From assembly GCF_003265705.1 (NCBI RefSeq), contig NW_020312902.1, positions 8,509,854-8,573,853 on the forward strand: DNA of 64,000 nt, given 5' to 3'. The notes beneath the pieces are model-generated. The model made no database searches and was not told the origin of the DNA. It saw only the letters and a program-made list of their open reading frames with translations. Shown here piece after piece: positions 1-12,619 of this stretch. This DNA comes from Callorhinus ursinus. Its lineage: Eukaryota > Chordata > Mammalia > Carnivora > Otariidae. How positions within the stretch are numbered: position 1 is the first letter of the stretch; each line of letters begins with the position of its first letter. Position numbers and translations under genes: made by a program.

Positions 1-334
1 GGTGTGGTCTCCGTGGCTTTGGGACAACAGAAGCCCAACTGCAGAGCACAGAGGACACCACATGGAGTAAATAGGCAGAGATGGTAATTACAAAAATGTT
101 GCCAGGAATGGAGGCAGAAAATAATAGCAGGAGAGACAGATGTGGGGTCAAGGAGGGTTTTTTTGTTTGTTTGTTTGTTTGCTTGTTTCCTTTTAAAACG
201 AGATAAGAGAGTATGCCTCTATGTAGATGGAAATGGCACAAGCCTCTGGCACCGGGATAATTTCTGGGAAGAGACGTTTTGAGAGGAGCAAAATGAAAAC
301 AGGGTCTGAGAGGAAAATTGGAGATCGCCAGGCA

Positions 335-495
335 ATACTGAGTTTGCCCAATAAATTTAATGCTCACAAAATCCTATGGGGTAGATACTGCTATTTTTCT
401 TATTTCATAGATGAGAAATCTAAGGGCCAGAGATGTAAAAGAACTTGTCCAAGATCACAGGCAAGTAGAGGAGCTAGCTGGGGTTTGAAATGAGT
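335..495 (-). mobile_element. MIR SINE fragment
   Basis: ATAGATGAGAAATCTAAGG and ATCACAGGCAAGTAGAGGAG follow the MIR core in reverse orientation. Confidence 0.75.
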
Positions 496-2364
496 TTCTG
501 ACTCCTGGTTAATCACAGGATCCAAATGCAAGATTATGAAGGGTGAAAAGTCAGCTCCTAAGCCAGAGAAAAGCTCAGGAGTTATCAGAGATATACCTAA
601 AACCCAAGGCTTGCAATTTGGGTGCTGGAGAAATGGCATAGCTCCAGTGGTTTATAAATATGGAAATTTTGAAGATTTTTATTTAGTTGCCAAAAAACAT
701 ATCTGTTGGCAATATTCTATTTGACACTTGGGTGTTTGCTTTCAGGCACATTTCTGTTTTGTGTGCTTTTCTGTTTGTGTGTTACAGTTCATAACAAAAG
801 GTTTAGAAATAAGCCTGAGCTGCCCTGTTGGTGGTAGACAATATGGACCATCTCTGCTCAAAATGTGGCACAACTTAGTAATTAAACAACCTGACTGGTC
901 ATCAGAACCACCTGGGAAAACTTCTAAAATGAAGATTCCCATCCAAGACCGGGGACTCAGAATTCCCCGGCACACAGCCCAGAACATGTATCATCGGAAG
1001 CTCCCCATGACTCCCATGCTCAGCTAACTTTGGGAACTGCTGACCTCAAGCACACCAGCTCAGTTAAAAATCAATGTTTTCTGCAATGTTGTTTCCTATG
1101 GTCTTTGGAGATGCTCAAAACATGCCTCCTGCCAATTGGCTGGTCAACTCAACAATGTCCTATGTTCTCCTCTCCTGCCCTGTACCCTGAACTTGACCCT
1201 ACCCTTTTACTTTCTTTCTGATTGTTCTACTGCTTCATACCATGGAAATAAGTATATGCAAATGCACTGTGTTATAAGAAATATCCTTTAGCTTCAACAC
1301 TAAGTGATCATAGGACTGATCACATCGCTTCTCTCTCATTAGCATTCCTCTCCCTTGACACCTCCTGGGGAAATACTCCATGCCACCCTGAGGAAAGAGC
1401 TTTATAGGGAGGTTGGAGCCACAGGTGGTGGCGTGTACATCCATGTGGGAATCAACCAGCTTCTTGACTGGACTAGACCTAGCAGTGGATAGATGACACA
1501 TCTGCTAGGAAGACCACAGCTGTACTGGTCAGGGGAGGAGACGTTCTCCGCACTCCTTTCTAATCCAGAGCCAGCTGACCATGGCCACTCCTGGACAGGA
1601 AGGGCAGAAATGCTCAGATGGGGGTGGTTGATTTAGGAGAAGGTAAGAGCTGAAGCAGCACGAGCCAGCCTGGGTTCGTAATCAAGACTCACAGAGGCCC
1701 TAAAGGAGCCAGCTCTGGGAGTATCACCTTCCCTCATTCTCTAACCTAGAAAGAACACAGTCAAAATACAGTTCCCAAAAAAATACAGTTCCAGTTGCCA
1801 CCCTTCTCCGAAAAGAAAGAAGTAAAAGAGCGTAAGTTCGAGACTTGCTTTGCAATTTGAATCTCAGGAATGCATAACAAGCAGCCGTCCCTGCCTTCAG
1901 AGCAAAGATGCTCTATTAAAACTTGACTCATCCTTGGCAGTTTATTGTGTTCCCCCCACCCCTCCTTCCTTGTGACACAGAGGAGTGAGGTGAGTAATCC
2001 TCTACGCAGTGAGAGAAAAATAGATCCCCAAATGCCTTCCATTATGCTAAAGGCCTGTGTCACCAGCTGTGGCGGCAGGGGGTGTGGTCATCATCCATTA
2101 CAGGGGAACAGTCAGATCTTCCGACTCCCTCTCTCCAGGGCTATTTGTGGTTCCAGAAGTGCAACAAGCAGGGGCTCAAAACTGATAAGCCCAGAGAAGT
2201 CTAAAAGCCCTGCTGGGGGTCTTATGAGAGCCACAGTGGTCAAGAGCCTTTGCATGCAGGAGTCCACAACGCCACCCAAAAGGCAAACAGTTCGATCCAC
2301 TTTCTGCTGCCTGATACTTCCTGCCCCTTCCCCACAGGCCGAAGAACTCCCTCTTTTTCCCCAG
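496..2364. other. Intergenic, nothing recognised
   Basis: Unique or very eroded sequence with no gene, RNA or clear repeat that I can support. Short open frames on both strands are at chance level. Confidence 0.6.
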
Positions 2365-2640
2365 TGTAAAAATAGGTAATATTTACTGAGTGCTGGCTAC
2401 ATGTCAGGCATTGGGAAAGCATTTTCCATGGGTTATGCACACTCATTTTTGTGTGCATGTGTGTGCACACACGTGTGCATACATAGACACACACACACAC
2501 ACACACACACACCCTGAGGTGGGTACTAACAGAATCTCCTTTCACAGATAAGGAAACTAAAGCACAGGAAATTGTCATAACTGGCCCCAGAGTTACCTGG
2601 TTATGGCAGGACACAGACCCACATAGTCTTCAGAAGAGTG
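2365..2640 (-). mobile_element. MIR with an internal (CA)n expansion
   Basis: TTACTGAGTGCTGGCTACAT and CACAGATAAGGAAACTAAAG are the two sides of a MIR, separated by a GT/CA microsatellite at about 2487-2513. Confidence 0.75.
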
Positions 2641-3330
2641 CTCTAAACGAACACAACCATATTATATGATCTGCTTGGCTAAATGCAGTTACTTGAACAA
2701 TGAACAAGAGACGGATAGGAAAAAATTTCTGTTTCTTCATTTATTTGCTTCATAGACTCCCCAGGTCTTATCCCAGAGACTGGAATACCGATCAATAACT
2801 CCAGACGTCCTAAAAGCATTTTTTGTTACAAAAGGCCTTCTAAAAGGAGGAGATGGGGATGTGGTCATTGCCAGAGCTGGAGGCTTCCTAATAAAGCAGT
2901 AGCGGGTACAAATCACAGGTGATTATGTGAAGCTTCTTCCTCCCTTACAAAAGCTTACAAAAATTTAAAAGCCTCTATCTTCCCCAATGCAGTTTTAAAA
3001 ATATGAATTAATTTCCAGTATATCAGCACCGTATTTCCCCCTTCTGGAATTGACCACATTATCCTCCTACCCAGCTGGAACTGTGCTAGGGAGAAAAATA
3101 AATGTTTGTCTCAATGGCATTTTCTTATTCAGCTAATTGATTTTTTAAAATAACAATAATGCTTGAACATCCAGCCGCCTAATTACTAGCAGCTTTTTAT
3201 TTGCGCTATCATTAACTTCACAGCTGCCTGGCCGCCGCCAAGTGGTACCACAGAGACATCAGCTGCAACTGCTAGTTTCTGAAAGGAAGAGCATGAATAA
3301 GGCCTGACTCTCCCTCTGCCAAGGTCAGTG
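2641..3330. promoter_or_regulatory. Candidate conserved non-coding element
   Basis: A repeat-free stretch with clustered homeodomain-type cores (CTAATTGATT, CCTAATTACTAG, CATTAACTT) and an E-box (CACAGCTGCC) within about 130 bp near 3120-3240. No ORF. An enhancer is inferred only from composition and motif density. Confidence 0.35.
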
Positions 3331-3419
3331 AGGGCTTCGGGCTGATCTCAGCAGCACACATGCCCCACTTCAAACGGAGGAAACCGCACGTGGGAACCAT
3401 GCTGGGTGAAAGGAACCTT

Positions 3420-3550
3420 GAAGGGCATCTGGTCGATCTCTCCACTTACAGATGAGGGAGTTTGAGGTCCAGAGAGATTAAGAGGCTTGCTTAGGGTCAC
3501 ACAACTCCTCACCTCTTGTGCTGGAACTGCCACCCAGGCTTCCTGATTCC
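3420..3550 (-). mobile_element. MIR fragment
   Basis: TTACAGATGAGGGAGTTTGA and TTAGGGTCACACAACTCCTC are MIR core-like. Confidence 0.65.
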
Positions 3551-3889
3551 TTAGCTTTTTTTTTTTTTTATTTAAATTGAAGCATACAGAGAAGCATATG
3601 TATCATGAGTGTACAACTTGAGTAATTATCTTTACGTGAACACATCCATACAGCCACCACCCAGGTCAAGACACAGACCACCTCAGAAGCCCCGCTGGTG
3701 TCCTGCTTCCCTTCACTACAAACTCTCTTCTCTGCAAAAGTGTCGTGACCCTGACTTCTAACATCACGGGTTACTTTGGCTTGGCCCAGGTTCTTTCGAT
3801 AAAGAGCGGTGTTACATGGAGTTTAGCTACTCAGACCTAAAAAATAAATGTGAATTGGAGTGAATTAAATGGTGAATTAAGACAGAATA

Positions 3890-4075
3890 TCCCCAAAGGA
3901 AACCCCATACCATTAAGGAGTATGGGGTCTCCCTTGGGAGTGATGAAAACTGGGACTAGATGAAGGTGGGGATGACACCACATCGTGATGTACTAAATGC
4001 TGCTGGACTGTTCACTCTTAAATGGTTAATTTTGCTGTGTGAATTCTACCTCAATAAAAAAAACCTCATCCCTTA
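3890..4075 (+). mobile_element. L1 3'-end remnant
   Basis: GTACTAAATGCTGCTGGACT followed by a TTCTACCTCAATAAAAAAA tail is the usual end of old mammalian L1 copies. Upstream, 3560-3790 is probably another old repeat of unclear family. Confidence 0.6.
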
Positions 4076-4179
4076 AGATATGTACATTTCATTGTATGTA
4101 ATTTTAAACTAAAAATAAATCGTAAAAATATTCAACTCTTAAAAGACAGCATATCCCTAACAAAGGCTTGTCAATCCCT

Positions 4180-5590
4180 TCCACACATCTAGCCCCTACA
4201 GTACCTGGCCAGCAAGCCTTACCCACCACCTGACCCGGGTGTTTTCCTTCGGCTTTCTTCTCTTCATTGCACTGCCATTGGTCTCTTGTCCTTATCTCTC
4301 CACGAAACAGTCCCTTATCAGGGTCATCTTGCCAAAGCCACTGGCCCGTTTTCTGTCCTCATCTTTCTCAACCTCAGGGCAGCATTCAACCTAGATGACA
4401 ACTCGCTTGTTCTTGAAACACTTGTCTAGGCTTCTGTGACATCATGTTTGTCTGGTTTTCTTCTTACCTCACCAGCCATTCCTCATTTCCCTTTGCCCCT
4501 TCTCCCCTTGGTGCAGGCCCGGGGCTCTGTGTTTTTGCACCTCTCTTCTTTAGCTGGGTGACCTCATCCAGTCCATCCATGTCTATGACTTGCAAATAAC
4601 TATCTCCAGCCCAAACATCTCTGCTGAGTTCCAGGTGTGACTAACCAACTGCCCACTTGACCTCTCTACTTGGAACATCTCACACAGCTAGGACAGAAAT
4701 ATGGAATCTTTCCTACTCCCAAGTCTGCTCCCCAACTTGGATTTCTCACTTTTGTAAGTGACACCATCATCCACCTAACCACTTGGGCTAAAACTTGATC
4801 ATTGTGCTTGAATCATCCCTTTTCCTCACACCTCACTTCTAACCCATCAGTGTATCCTATTGTCTCCACCTCCCAAACGTATCCCAAATCCACCACCTGT
4901 CCATTTCCATCTCTGCTGCTCTAACCCTGGTCCAGGGTCCCTCCATCATTTCTCACCTGGACTCCTGCATTATCTCCTAATAGGTCTTACTTCCCTCTTG
5001 TCTTCCTTTAGTCCAACCTTTACCCGACAATGGGAATAATGTTTTTAAAAGGTAAGTCAGGTCATCTTAGTGAGTGCCCACTGCATTCAGAATAAAACCC
5101 AAACTCTCAGAAGGTCAATGGGCTGCCCCAGCTTACCTGCCCAATCTCATCTCTCTCCACTTGTCCCTCACTCAGGACACTGCAGCCACACTCACTTTCT
5201 TTCTGTCTCCTGAATAGGCCAGTCTTGTTCCAGTCTGAGGGCTTTTATATCTGCTCTTCTTTTGGTGGGGGCATTCTTCTTGTCTTCAGCAGCACCTCTT
5301 ATTATTATGACCTCATCTTGAATGTCACTACCTCCTTCAAGAGACCTTCAAGAGACCTCCACCCACTAAAAACAGCCTCTCCTGCTCAAGATTCAATGTA
5401 TTCCTCTTGATTCTTTTTATATATGCCTGAACTTTTCTCATGTATTTATTTTGATTTGTTTAATAGCTGTCTCCTCCTGCTAGGAGTTAAGTTCCCTGAG
5501 GGCAAGGACTCAGTTGTATTCATGGTTTTATCCCCAGTGCTTAGAACAGTATTTGGCAATAGAAAGCACTATTTAAGTTGATTGGCTGGA
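4180..5590 (+). mobile_element. L2 LINE 3' portion
   Basis: A long CT-rich stretch without a usable frame ends with TTAAGTTCCCTGAGGGCAAG, GACTCAGTTGTATTCATGG and CCCCAGTGCTTAGAACAGT, the L2 3' end. Orientation +. The reverse transcriptase frame is destroyed. Confidence 0.75.
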
Positions 5591-5632
5591 TCTCATCAAC
5601 TCACCTGAAATGGGAAAGCAAATTATTGTAAT

Positions 5633-6180
5633 ATGGTCTCCCATTATTTATCATTTCAGGACACCAAGTTGCAAGTAACAGAAACCCAGTTTAGACTGTC
5701 TCAAGCAATAGTAACAGAGAACATCAAGAATAGGTCTGTCTTTAGGCACAGCTGGTACCATAGACTCAAAATTGCCAGAATTATTGCCTTGCAATCTCTC
5801 CCTCTCTCTCTCTTAGCCCTGCCCTCCTCTGGATTGGTTCCACTTGCTGGCAAGCCCTCCCCATGCAGTGACTCCTGCCAGCTCTGTGTTTATGTTCTAC
5901 ATTATACAGCTCCACAACCCAGTAGAAAGAGAGCTGCCTCTTCCCAGCTTTTCCAGCAAAAATCTCAGAATTGACTTTCACTGGACCAACTTGGATCACA
6001 TGCCCATCCCTGAACCAATCACTGTGTCTAGGGGGAAGGAACATGCTAATTAGTCAAGCCAAGTTGCTCACCCTCTCCTAAATAGGAGCATGTGATTGGG
6101 AATTGGCTTTACCTGGGCCACATGACTTGGGGGGGGTAGAAGAGGGTAGCCTCCTCCCAAAAACCTCAATGCTAACAGGA
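5633..6180. repeat. Old interspersed repeat, family not resolved
   Basis: GTAACAGAAACCCAGTTTAG, TGCCCATCCCTGAACCAATC and ATGCTAATTAG-type sequence resembles a common ancient mammalian repeat, but I cannot name it with confidence. It holds no gene. Confidence 0.4.
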
Positions 6181-7920
6181 GGCACAGAGATGCAAGTTGG
6201 GGAAGGAAAAAAAAAATATTCCTCACAATTGTCTTTTTGTTTCAGGGAGGTGAAATTTGTGCCAGTTCCAGAATAACCTATGATTTTAATGTTTAAGGAT
6301 GAAGAATGGTCTGATTGCTGCCATCCTCCAGGGCAGCCTGATGAGTTCAATTACCCACTGAGTATTTACACAACACTGGCCATCTCACAGACCTGACAGG
6401 AGGGTCAATGTCCTAGACTCTCATTTCTCTGGTGTCAGGCCTCCAAGTTCCTGAGCCCTGGTCCATGAAGCCCTCATCTCTCTAGGTCTGGAATGTTTCC
6501 CTTTCCCTTGCATCATTGTTAGTTTTCTTGATTTTGTCCCTCAACTCATTGTGCTGGACTGCTCCTTCCTACCCTACCCCTCTGAACTTGCTTTCTGACA
6601 GGCCTGCTGCTACCCAACATCTGCCTTCACATCAGGCGCTTCCCTCACCAGGTCATTCCTCCCTTAATCTTCAGCGATGGACATCACACAGAGGGAAGAG
6701 CTAGAGATGAGTTGATCCCTACCTCATGATTACCTTTCATATACTCACAGATTGACACTCAGTAGGTCATCCATTTTCCCTTCCCCAAATTCCATTTATT
6801 TAGTAAAATCATTTTCCTAGCCCTTTCAAATTGTTACTCCCCATTTGGTCCTCTGCAATTACGTGTCTTATGCTCTGTGGCTGAGATACAGTAATAAGAG
6901 TACTGTCATTTTTCCTCTGAGTCATGAACTTGGGGACCAAGTATTCTTCATGATCCCACTTGTTATTTCCTTTTTCTTTAACTGCAGAAAGTCACTCTGG
7001 TGGTCAGGTGAATTCCTTAGCAGTGATCCTTTGGCACAAGTGTTCTCATTCTAACCACTTATGTTGGTTGAACCCATCTACTTGCACAAACAGAAACAAA
7101 AAGCTTATTTTTCTACAGAGGCTGCTAACCTGACCCACAAAGGCAGTTTTATTCCCACCAAAGTGTAAAATTCACGATGACAGGAACTTTGTTTAATTAC
7201 TACTTTATCTCCAGTTCTCGGCATATATCAGTGCTCAATGACTGTGGATTCATTCATTCAACAAATGCTTATTAAAGCATTTATTAAAGAGGGCATTGTG
7301 CCAGGTGATACTTGGGATTGAAGGAATAAAAACAAGTGTATCTAGGAGGATATTTCAGGCACGAGTAAGAGAACTGTCTTAAACAATTAGGCATTTATTA
7401 ATGGACATAACTAGCAGTCTAAATTTAGATCAACTCAGGTTGGTTTGATCCACCCTCAAGGATCCAGGTTTTTTCACCGTTTCTCATCCTAAGACTTACT
7501 CCCTCGGTGGGGGGGGGGGGGAGAGAAAGATCATAGGGTGGCTGCCAGTAACCACTGGTTTAACAGCAGGAAAGAGTAAAGCTTCCTACAAGAGAAAGAC
7601 TCTTCCCAGAAGTCTCCCGTACTCCTCTTCCTTCTCTCAAAGGCCAGAATTGGGTCACACACCTATTCCTGAACCATGGTATTTAGCTTCAGACCATTCG
7701 GTCCTCACTTTATGCTGAGGGTGAAGGGATGCTTCCTCTGAAGCAAGGGGACTATGCTGAGGAGGGGTGGCTCTCTGAATACATGCAGGTTCTGTAAGAA
7801 AGGAAGGGAATAGGAACTGGGGACCTAGAGGTGGGGGGAAGGGGGTTGCCACAGCAATCACCACACACCATCACAAGATTTATGATGAAAGTCTAGAGTT
7901 TTAAATAGTGCCTGCCTATA
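6181..7920. other. Intergenic, eroded repeats
   Basis: L2-like CT-rich pieces, a CATTCATTCAACAAATGC-type old repeat near 7250 and a G-run near 7509-7522. No gene. Confidence 0.55.
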
Positions 7921-7922
7921 TA

Positions 7923-8611
7923 CAGACAGTCCCCAACTTACGATGGTTTGACTTATGATTTTTCAACTTTACAATGGTGTAAAAGTGATTCGTATTCAGT
8001 AGAAACCATATTTCAAATTTTGAATACCGATCTTTTCCCGGACTAGCAATATACCGTAGGATACTCTCTTGTGATGCCAGTCAGCCACGTGATCATGAGA
8101 GTAAACAACTGCTACCCTTTTTAAAAAAGATTTTATTTATTTGTTTGACAGAGAGAGAGCGAGCACAAGCAGGGGGAGCGGCAGGCAGAGGGAGAGGGAG
8201 AAGCAGGCTCCCTACTGAGCAGAGAGCCCAATGTGGGTCTCAATCCCAGGACCCTGGGATCATGACCAGAGCAGAAGGCAGACGCTTAACTGACTGAGCC
8301 ACCCAGGCACCCAAGTGCTACACTTATAACCAATCTGTACCCAGACAACCATTCTGTTTTTCACTTTCAGTATAGTATTCAATAAATGACATGAGATATT
8401 CAATACTTCATTATAAAATGCACTTGTGTCAGATGATTTTGCCCAACTATATGCTAATGTTGGTGTTCTGAACATGTTTAAGATAGGCTAGACTAAGCTG
8501 TGATATTTGGTAGGTAGATTAGGTGTATTACGTGCATTTCCAACTTGTGGTATTTTCAACTTACGATGGGTTTATTAAGATGTAACACCACTGTAAGTTG
8601 AGGAAGATCTG
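7923..8611. mobile_element. pogo/Tigger-like MITE, interrupted by a CanSINE
   Basis: The ends form 24-bp inverted repeats (CAGACAGTCCCCAACTTACG against CAGATCTTCCTCAACTTACA, first 20 nt shown) with TA on both outer sides (7921-7922, 8612-8613). This is the Tc1/mariner-pogo signature. A minus-strand CanSINE at 8121-8313 splits it. It has no transposase ORF. Confidence 0.8.
8121..8313 (-). mobile_element. CanSINE (tRNA-Lys SINE)
   Basis: The reverse complement runs from GGTGCCTGGGTGGCTCAGTC through GATCATGACC-type body sequence to a T-rich tail complement on the left. Approximate duplication around TGCTAC on both sides. Inserted in the MITE at 7923-8611. Confidence 0.93.
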
Positions 8612-8619
8612 TAAGATCA

Positions 8620-8750
8620 CCTAAGTAGTGATTCTGATTCAGAAGGTCTGTTGTAGGGCCTGGACATTTGTAATGTCTTAAAAGCTGCATGGGTGATTCT
8701 AATGCCCAGCCTGCATTGCATACCAGTGCTGTAAGCTAAGCACCACCATC
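8620..8750 (+). mobile_element. MER5-like hAT fragment
   Basis: GTGATTCTGATTCAGAAGGTCTG, shortened here to its core GATTCTGATTCAG, followed by GGGTGATTCTAATGCCCAGC, matches the MER5A/Charlie body. Ends are eroded. Confidence 0.55.
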
Positions 8751-8759
8751 CCATCAGCG

Positions 8760-10980
8760 TACAAATAAGAATTCAGCACAGTCCCTACCCTGGAAAACCT
8801 ACACTAAGTGTCCTTTAAGAGATTTTGGCATATGTGCCAGAGAAGCTCCCTCTGAGCTAGTAAGTTGGGAAAGGTTCTTGAGAGAGAGTGGGACCTCCAA
8901 AGATGAGTAAGACTTAAATGGAGAACCCAGGGAAGCAATGTAGCCAGAAGGGCACAGCATGAGCTGGGGTGGAAAAAAATGGAACACATGTCAACTCATG
9001 TGTCATGTTTGTCACAGGACAGGCTGATCTCTGTTTTGTTACCTCACTGGTACTTGAGAAAGGGAAGTTTTCCCATCTTCAGTTTTCTCATCTTGAACCA
9101 ATAATTGGAGAAACTGAGGTTTGTTTCCAGAACTTGGTGAATCAGTGCTATCTGACATTCCTGATACTTTGCTGGAACTATTTGCCAAGCTTCCTCTTTG
9201 AGCACAAAGGGGATTTTAAGAGGCAATGATTGGGGCTTTCACATATTTGTTTTAAAAATCAAAATCACTGGGTGGAAAAACCCTATGAGATCACCTCTCT
9301 GCTCTACCTGACCTCTGTGAGGGAGACACAGTGATCTTCTTAGAGACAGAGGTATTTCAATTCCTCCTCAAAGCAAACTAAGATAAATCCAATCAAATCC
9401 AGCCAGGCTGCAAAAGGGATTGCAAGGAAAGTTAGAAACAAGCTAGAGAATGTGGCAGAAATTTATAAATTGGCTGGCAATTGGATTACATTTAAAGATT
9501 CAATTAATGACAGATTGAGAATAGAGTTTCCTTTAGTGAGTTTGTTAACTCCCAGGCAAGAGGCTTGGTGGTTTGCTGATAGCACAGAAGGTGAGTCATG
9601 CAGCACTGGCTGGCTCAGCCAGGCTGGGACAAATGTCACCCACTCACTTTGATGGATGCTCCCCATGTATAGAAATATGTGAACAGATAATTGATTTTTT
9701 TAAAACTCTACCATTACTCACTGTTCTTGACAACTTATTTTCCTTCTTTGGTATACCTTTGTTGTTGATACTTCTGCTGCATCTAAATTGCTTTTAGATG
9801 CAATTTTTTTTTTTTAGTGAACTTTAAAGGGGTCTCTCTCATTCTAACGGAGTTTCTGAGAGGTAGAGAGTTGGCAACAGACTTGCTATATATGGCTTGG
9901 GCTGGACATTCTGGAGGAATATTGCCTCTCTCGGGTTTCAAGAGCCCTCCCTATGTTATCTATTAAGTGGGTTCAGGGCAAGAATACTGGGTAAGTCAAG
10001 AGGTATTTACAGAAAATACTAATGTGGTAATTAGCTTCAGCAACAAGAAAAACAAAATATGTGCATACTTTTCAAGGAGGAGTCATATTACAAACTTTAT
10101 AAGAGAATGATTTTGTCTGGAAGCTCCTAGAAAGAGAACATTAGGCCACAGAGAAGAGGACTGGTATAAACCAGTGAGAGCAGAGGTAAGTGCTGGCTCA
10201 CCTTGTTTCTAGCCCTGTACCCAGCCAGCTTTGGCAGAAGGAAAATGGAGCGGAAGCAAGAGCAGCTGATACCAGAGTGATGCAGTACCAGAGGCCTCCT
10301 ACAAAGATGACTCACACCTGTTCAGCTGTGAGAGTCAAACCTTTCTGTGGGTTCCATCTTCCTGGTTTGAGCTGGTCTCTAAGTTCAGAGAGAATCATTT
10401 CCCATCATGGTGGATCTGAAGTCAATAATGCTGATAAGCTGAAAATGATGGCAAACGAAAGATATTTTGGAGAAATTTAGGCCTTGTTTTGGCAAATGAG
10501 TTGCTTAGACCCATATCTGAGTCTATGAAATAGGCTCATAAAAGAGCCTCCTAAATCTAGCTTAGAAGCAAAGGCCCCAGGAATATGGATGGTGGGCATG
10601 AGCACTATTGCACAAGTGGTATAAAAAGCAAATAAGGGTAGTCTATAGTTGAAAAGAGTACAAAAATAATTTCACTGAAAAAGACTGCTCGCCCAATTTA
10701 AGCCAGCTGGTCTACCCATGTGCTAATGATCATACAAGAAGGTGGTCACCTAAGGAGGTGAATCATTTAGCTCAAGTCATCGTTCAGCCCAGTATGCTTC
10801 AGTACCCTCAAGTCTCCTTACCTAAGCATGTGTACAAAGTCCCTCTCCTTGGGCTTTTGCCCCAAGTTCTTTTCTGCTTTTTTTCACGTGGATATTTTTA
10901 TCTTGGGAAAGTTTATCATGGCAAAGAAGATCTTAGTGGCTAAAAAATGGATAGCCTCCATATAGATAATCAATTCAAAC
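8760..10980. other. Intergenic, mostly unique sequence
   Basis: No repeat or gene recognised. 9430-9700 has a motif-dense stretch described in the findings. Confidence 0.55.
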
Positions 10981-10984
10981 TCTG

Positions 10985-12070
10985 TTTTACTCAGGCATTC
11001 ACTCATTCAACAAACATCAAGTATCTACTACATGCCATGTTCTGGAGACCTACAGATGAATAAGACCTGATCCTATAGGAAAATCAATGGTGAGAGTATA
11101 GTGGAACGCTAACTATAACGGAGGTAAATAAGCACAGGATGCCATGACATCAAAAAGGAAGAGCATGGATGGGGTGCCTGGGTGGCTCAGTCGGTCGGTT
11201 AAGCATCCAGCTCTTGGTTTGGGCTTGGGTCATGATTTCAGGGTCATGAGATTGAGCCTGCATCAGGATCTATGCTCAGCGTGGAGTCAGCTTAAGATTC
11301 TCTCCCTCTCCCTCTGCCCCTCCCCCACTTGCTCATGCTCTCTCTCTTTCTCTCTCTCTCTCAAATAAATAAATAAATAAAAACTTAAAAAAATTGGAGG
11401 AGCATGGGAACATTCAATTCTGCTGGGAAAAGGAGTAAGGGAAGGTTTACAAGAGGAGGTGATCTTTGAGGTGGGGGTTGAAGGATGAGTACAGATTAGC
11501 CAGAGAAATGAGAGAAGAAAAACCTCCCCCACACCACACACAAAAGATCAACATTTGCAAAGCCACAGAGGTGTGATACCATGGTTCATTCAGGGAACTG
11601 CAAATGATTTGATATGACTAAGGCTGGAGATTTCAGCAGGACCCAGATCTTAAAGGACCTCGTAGGTCATGCTGAGGTGAAGAAAGTTTATTTCCAAAGG
11701 GATGGAAAACCACTGGAAGATTTTATATTGGAAAGTGACATGATAAGAATTGGGACTTAAAATAACAATTCTGGCAGCTAAAAGAAGAAAGAACAGATGA
11801 CATCTTAGGAGGCTTCCAGGCCATAAATGACAAAGGATTGAACTAAGACAGCAGCTGTGATGGGGGAAAGAGGTTTGAGCTATGTAATGGCATAATAGCC
11901 GGAATCTATGTCTCATTGAGGTAAAGAAAAGAAAGGATGAGTCTAGCAGGACTCCAGTCTTCTCTCTTATGGGAGAATGTGGCAGGTGGTATCACTTCTT
12001 GAAAAAGGAAATATAAGGAAAGGAGTAACTTTGGAGGAAAGATAAATTCCATTTTGGACATGTGTATGAT
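10985..12070 (+). repeat. Ancient interspersed repeat split by a CanSINE
   Basis: CATTCACTCATTCAACAAAC and TACTACATGCCATGTTCTGG start the copy. After the SINE at 11171-11394 it continues (GGGAAGGTTTACAAGAGGAG, GGAAAGTGACATGATAAGAA, CCATTTTGGACATGTGTATG). The same order of motifs recurs near 37260-38260. Family name not certain. Confidence 0.55.
11171..11394 (+). mobile_element. CanSINE
   Basis: Head GGGGTGCCTGGGTGGCTCAG, CT-rich 3' region and an (AAAT)n A-rich tail. Flanked by GGAAGAGCATGGA / GGAGGAGCATGGGA. It sits inside the ancient repeat at 10985-12070. Confidence 0.95.
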
Positions 12071-12106
12071 CTATGGGTCACCCAGGTAATGATCAGTTGA
12101 TATTTA

Positions 12107-12321
12107 TTTATTTATTTATTTTTAAAGATTTATTCATTTATCTTAGAGAAAGAGAGAGTAAGCACATGAGTGGGGGGAGGGGCAGAGGGAGAGACTCCAC
12201 AGGCTGACTCCCTACTGAGCACAGAGCCCAGCACTGGGCTTGATTCCACAACCCATGAGATCATGACCTGAGCCAAAACCAAGAGTTGGACACTCAACCG
12301 ACTGAGCCACCCAGGTGCCCC
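12107..12321 (-). mobile_element. CanSINE
   Basis: Reverse-complement head ends in GAGCCACCCAGGTGCCCC. Target duplication ATGATCAGTTGATATTTA on the left and ATGATCAGATGATATTTA on the right. Head to head with the next SINE. Confidence 0.95.
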
Positions 12322-12354
12322 ATGATCAGATGATATTTAAAAACATGTTTTCTT

Positions 12355-12547
12355 GGGACGCCTGGGTGGCTCAGTTGGTTAAGCATCTGTCTTTGGCTCA
12401 GGTCATGATCCCAGGGTTCTGGGGTCAAAGCCCTGCGTCAGGCTTCCTGCTCATTGGAGAGCCTGCTTCTCCCTCTCCTCCCCACTTGTGCTCTCTCTTG
12501 CCATCTCTTTCTTTCTCAAATAAATAAATAAAATCTTTAAAAAAAAA
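12355..12547 (+). mobile_element. CanSINE
   Basis: Head GGGACGCCTGGGTGGCTCAG, tail AAATAAATAAATAAAATC plus an A-run. Duplication AAAACATGTTTTCT / AAAACCTGTTTTCT. Confidence 0.95.
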
Positions 12548-12619
12548 CCTGTTTTCTCAGTAAAAAAGTGTATCTTAGAGAATGACGTTTGTGTTGGCTG
12601 TGAGTAGAGGAACTACAAC

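Noticed and set aside
2240..2614. 124-aa minus-strand frame with a VCVCVC run
   Set aside because: The run is a CA/GT microsatellite inside a MIR; no coding signal.
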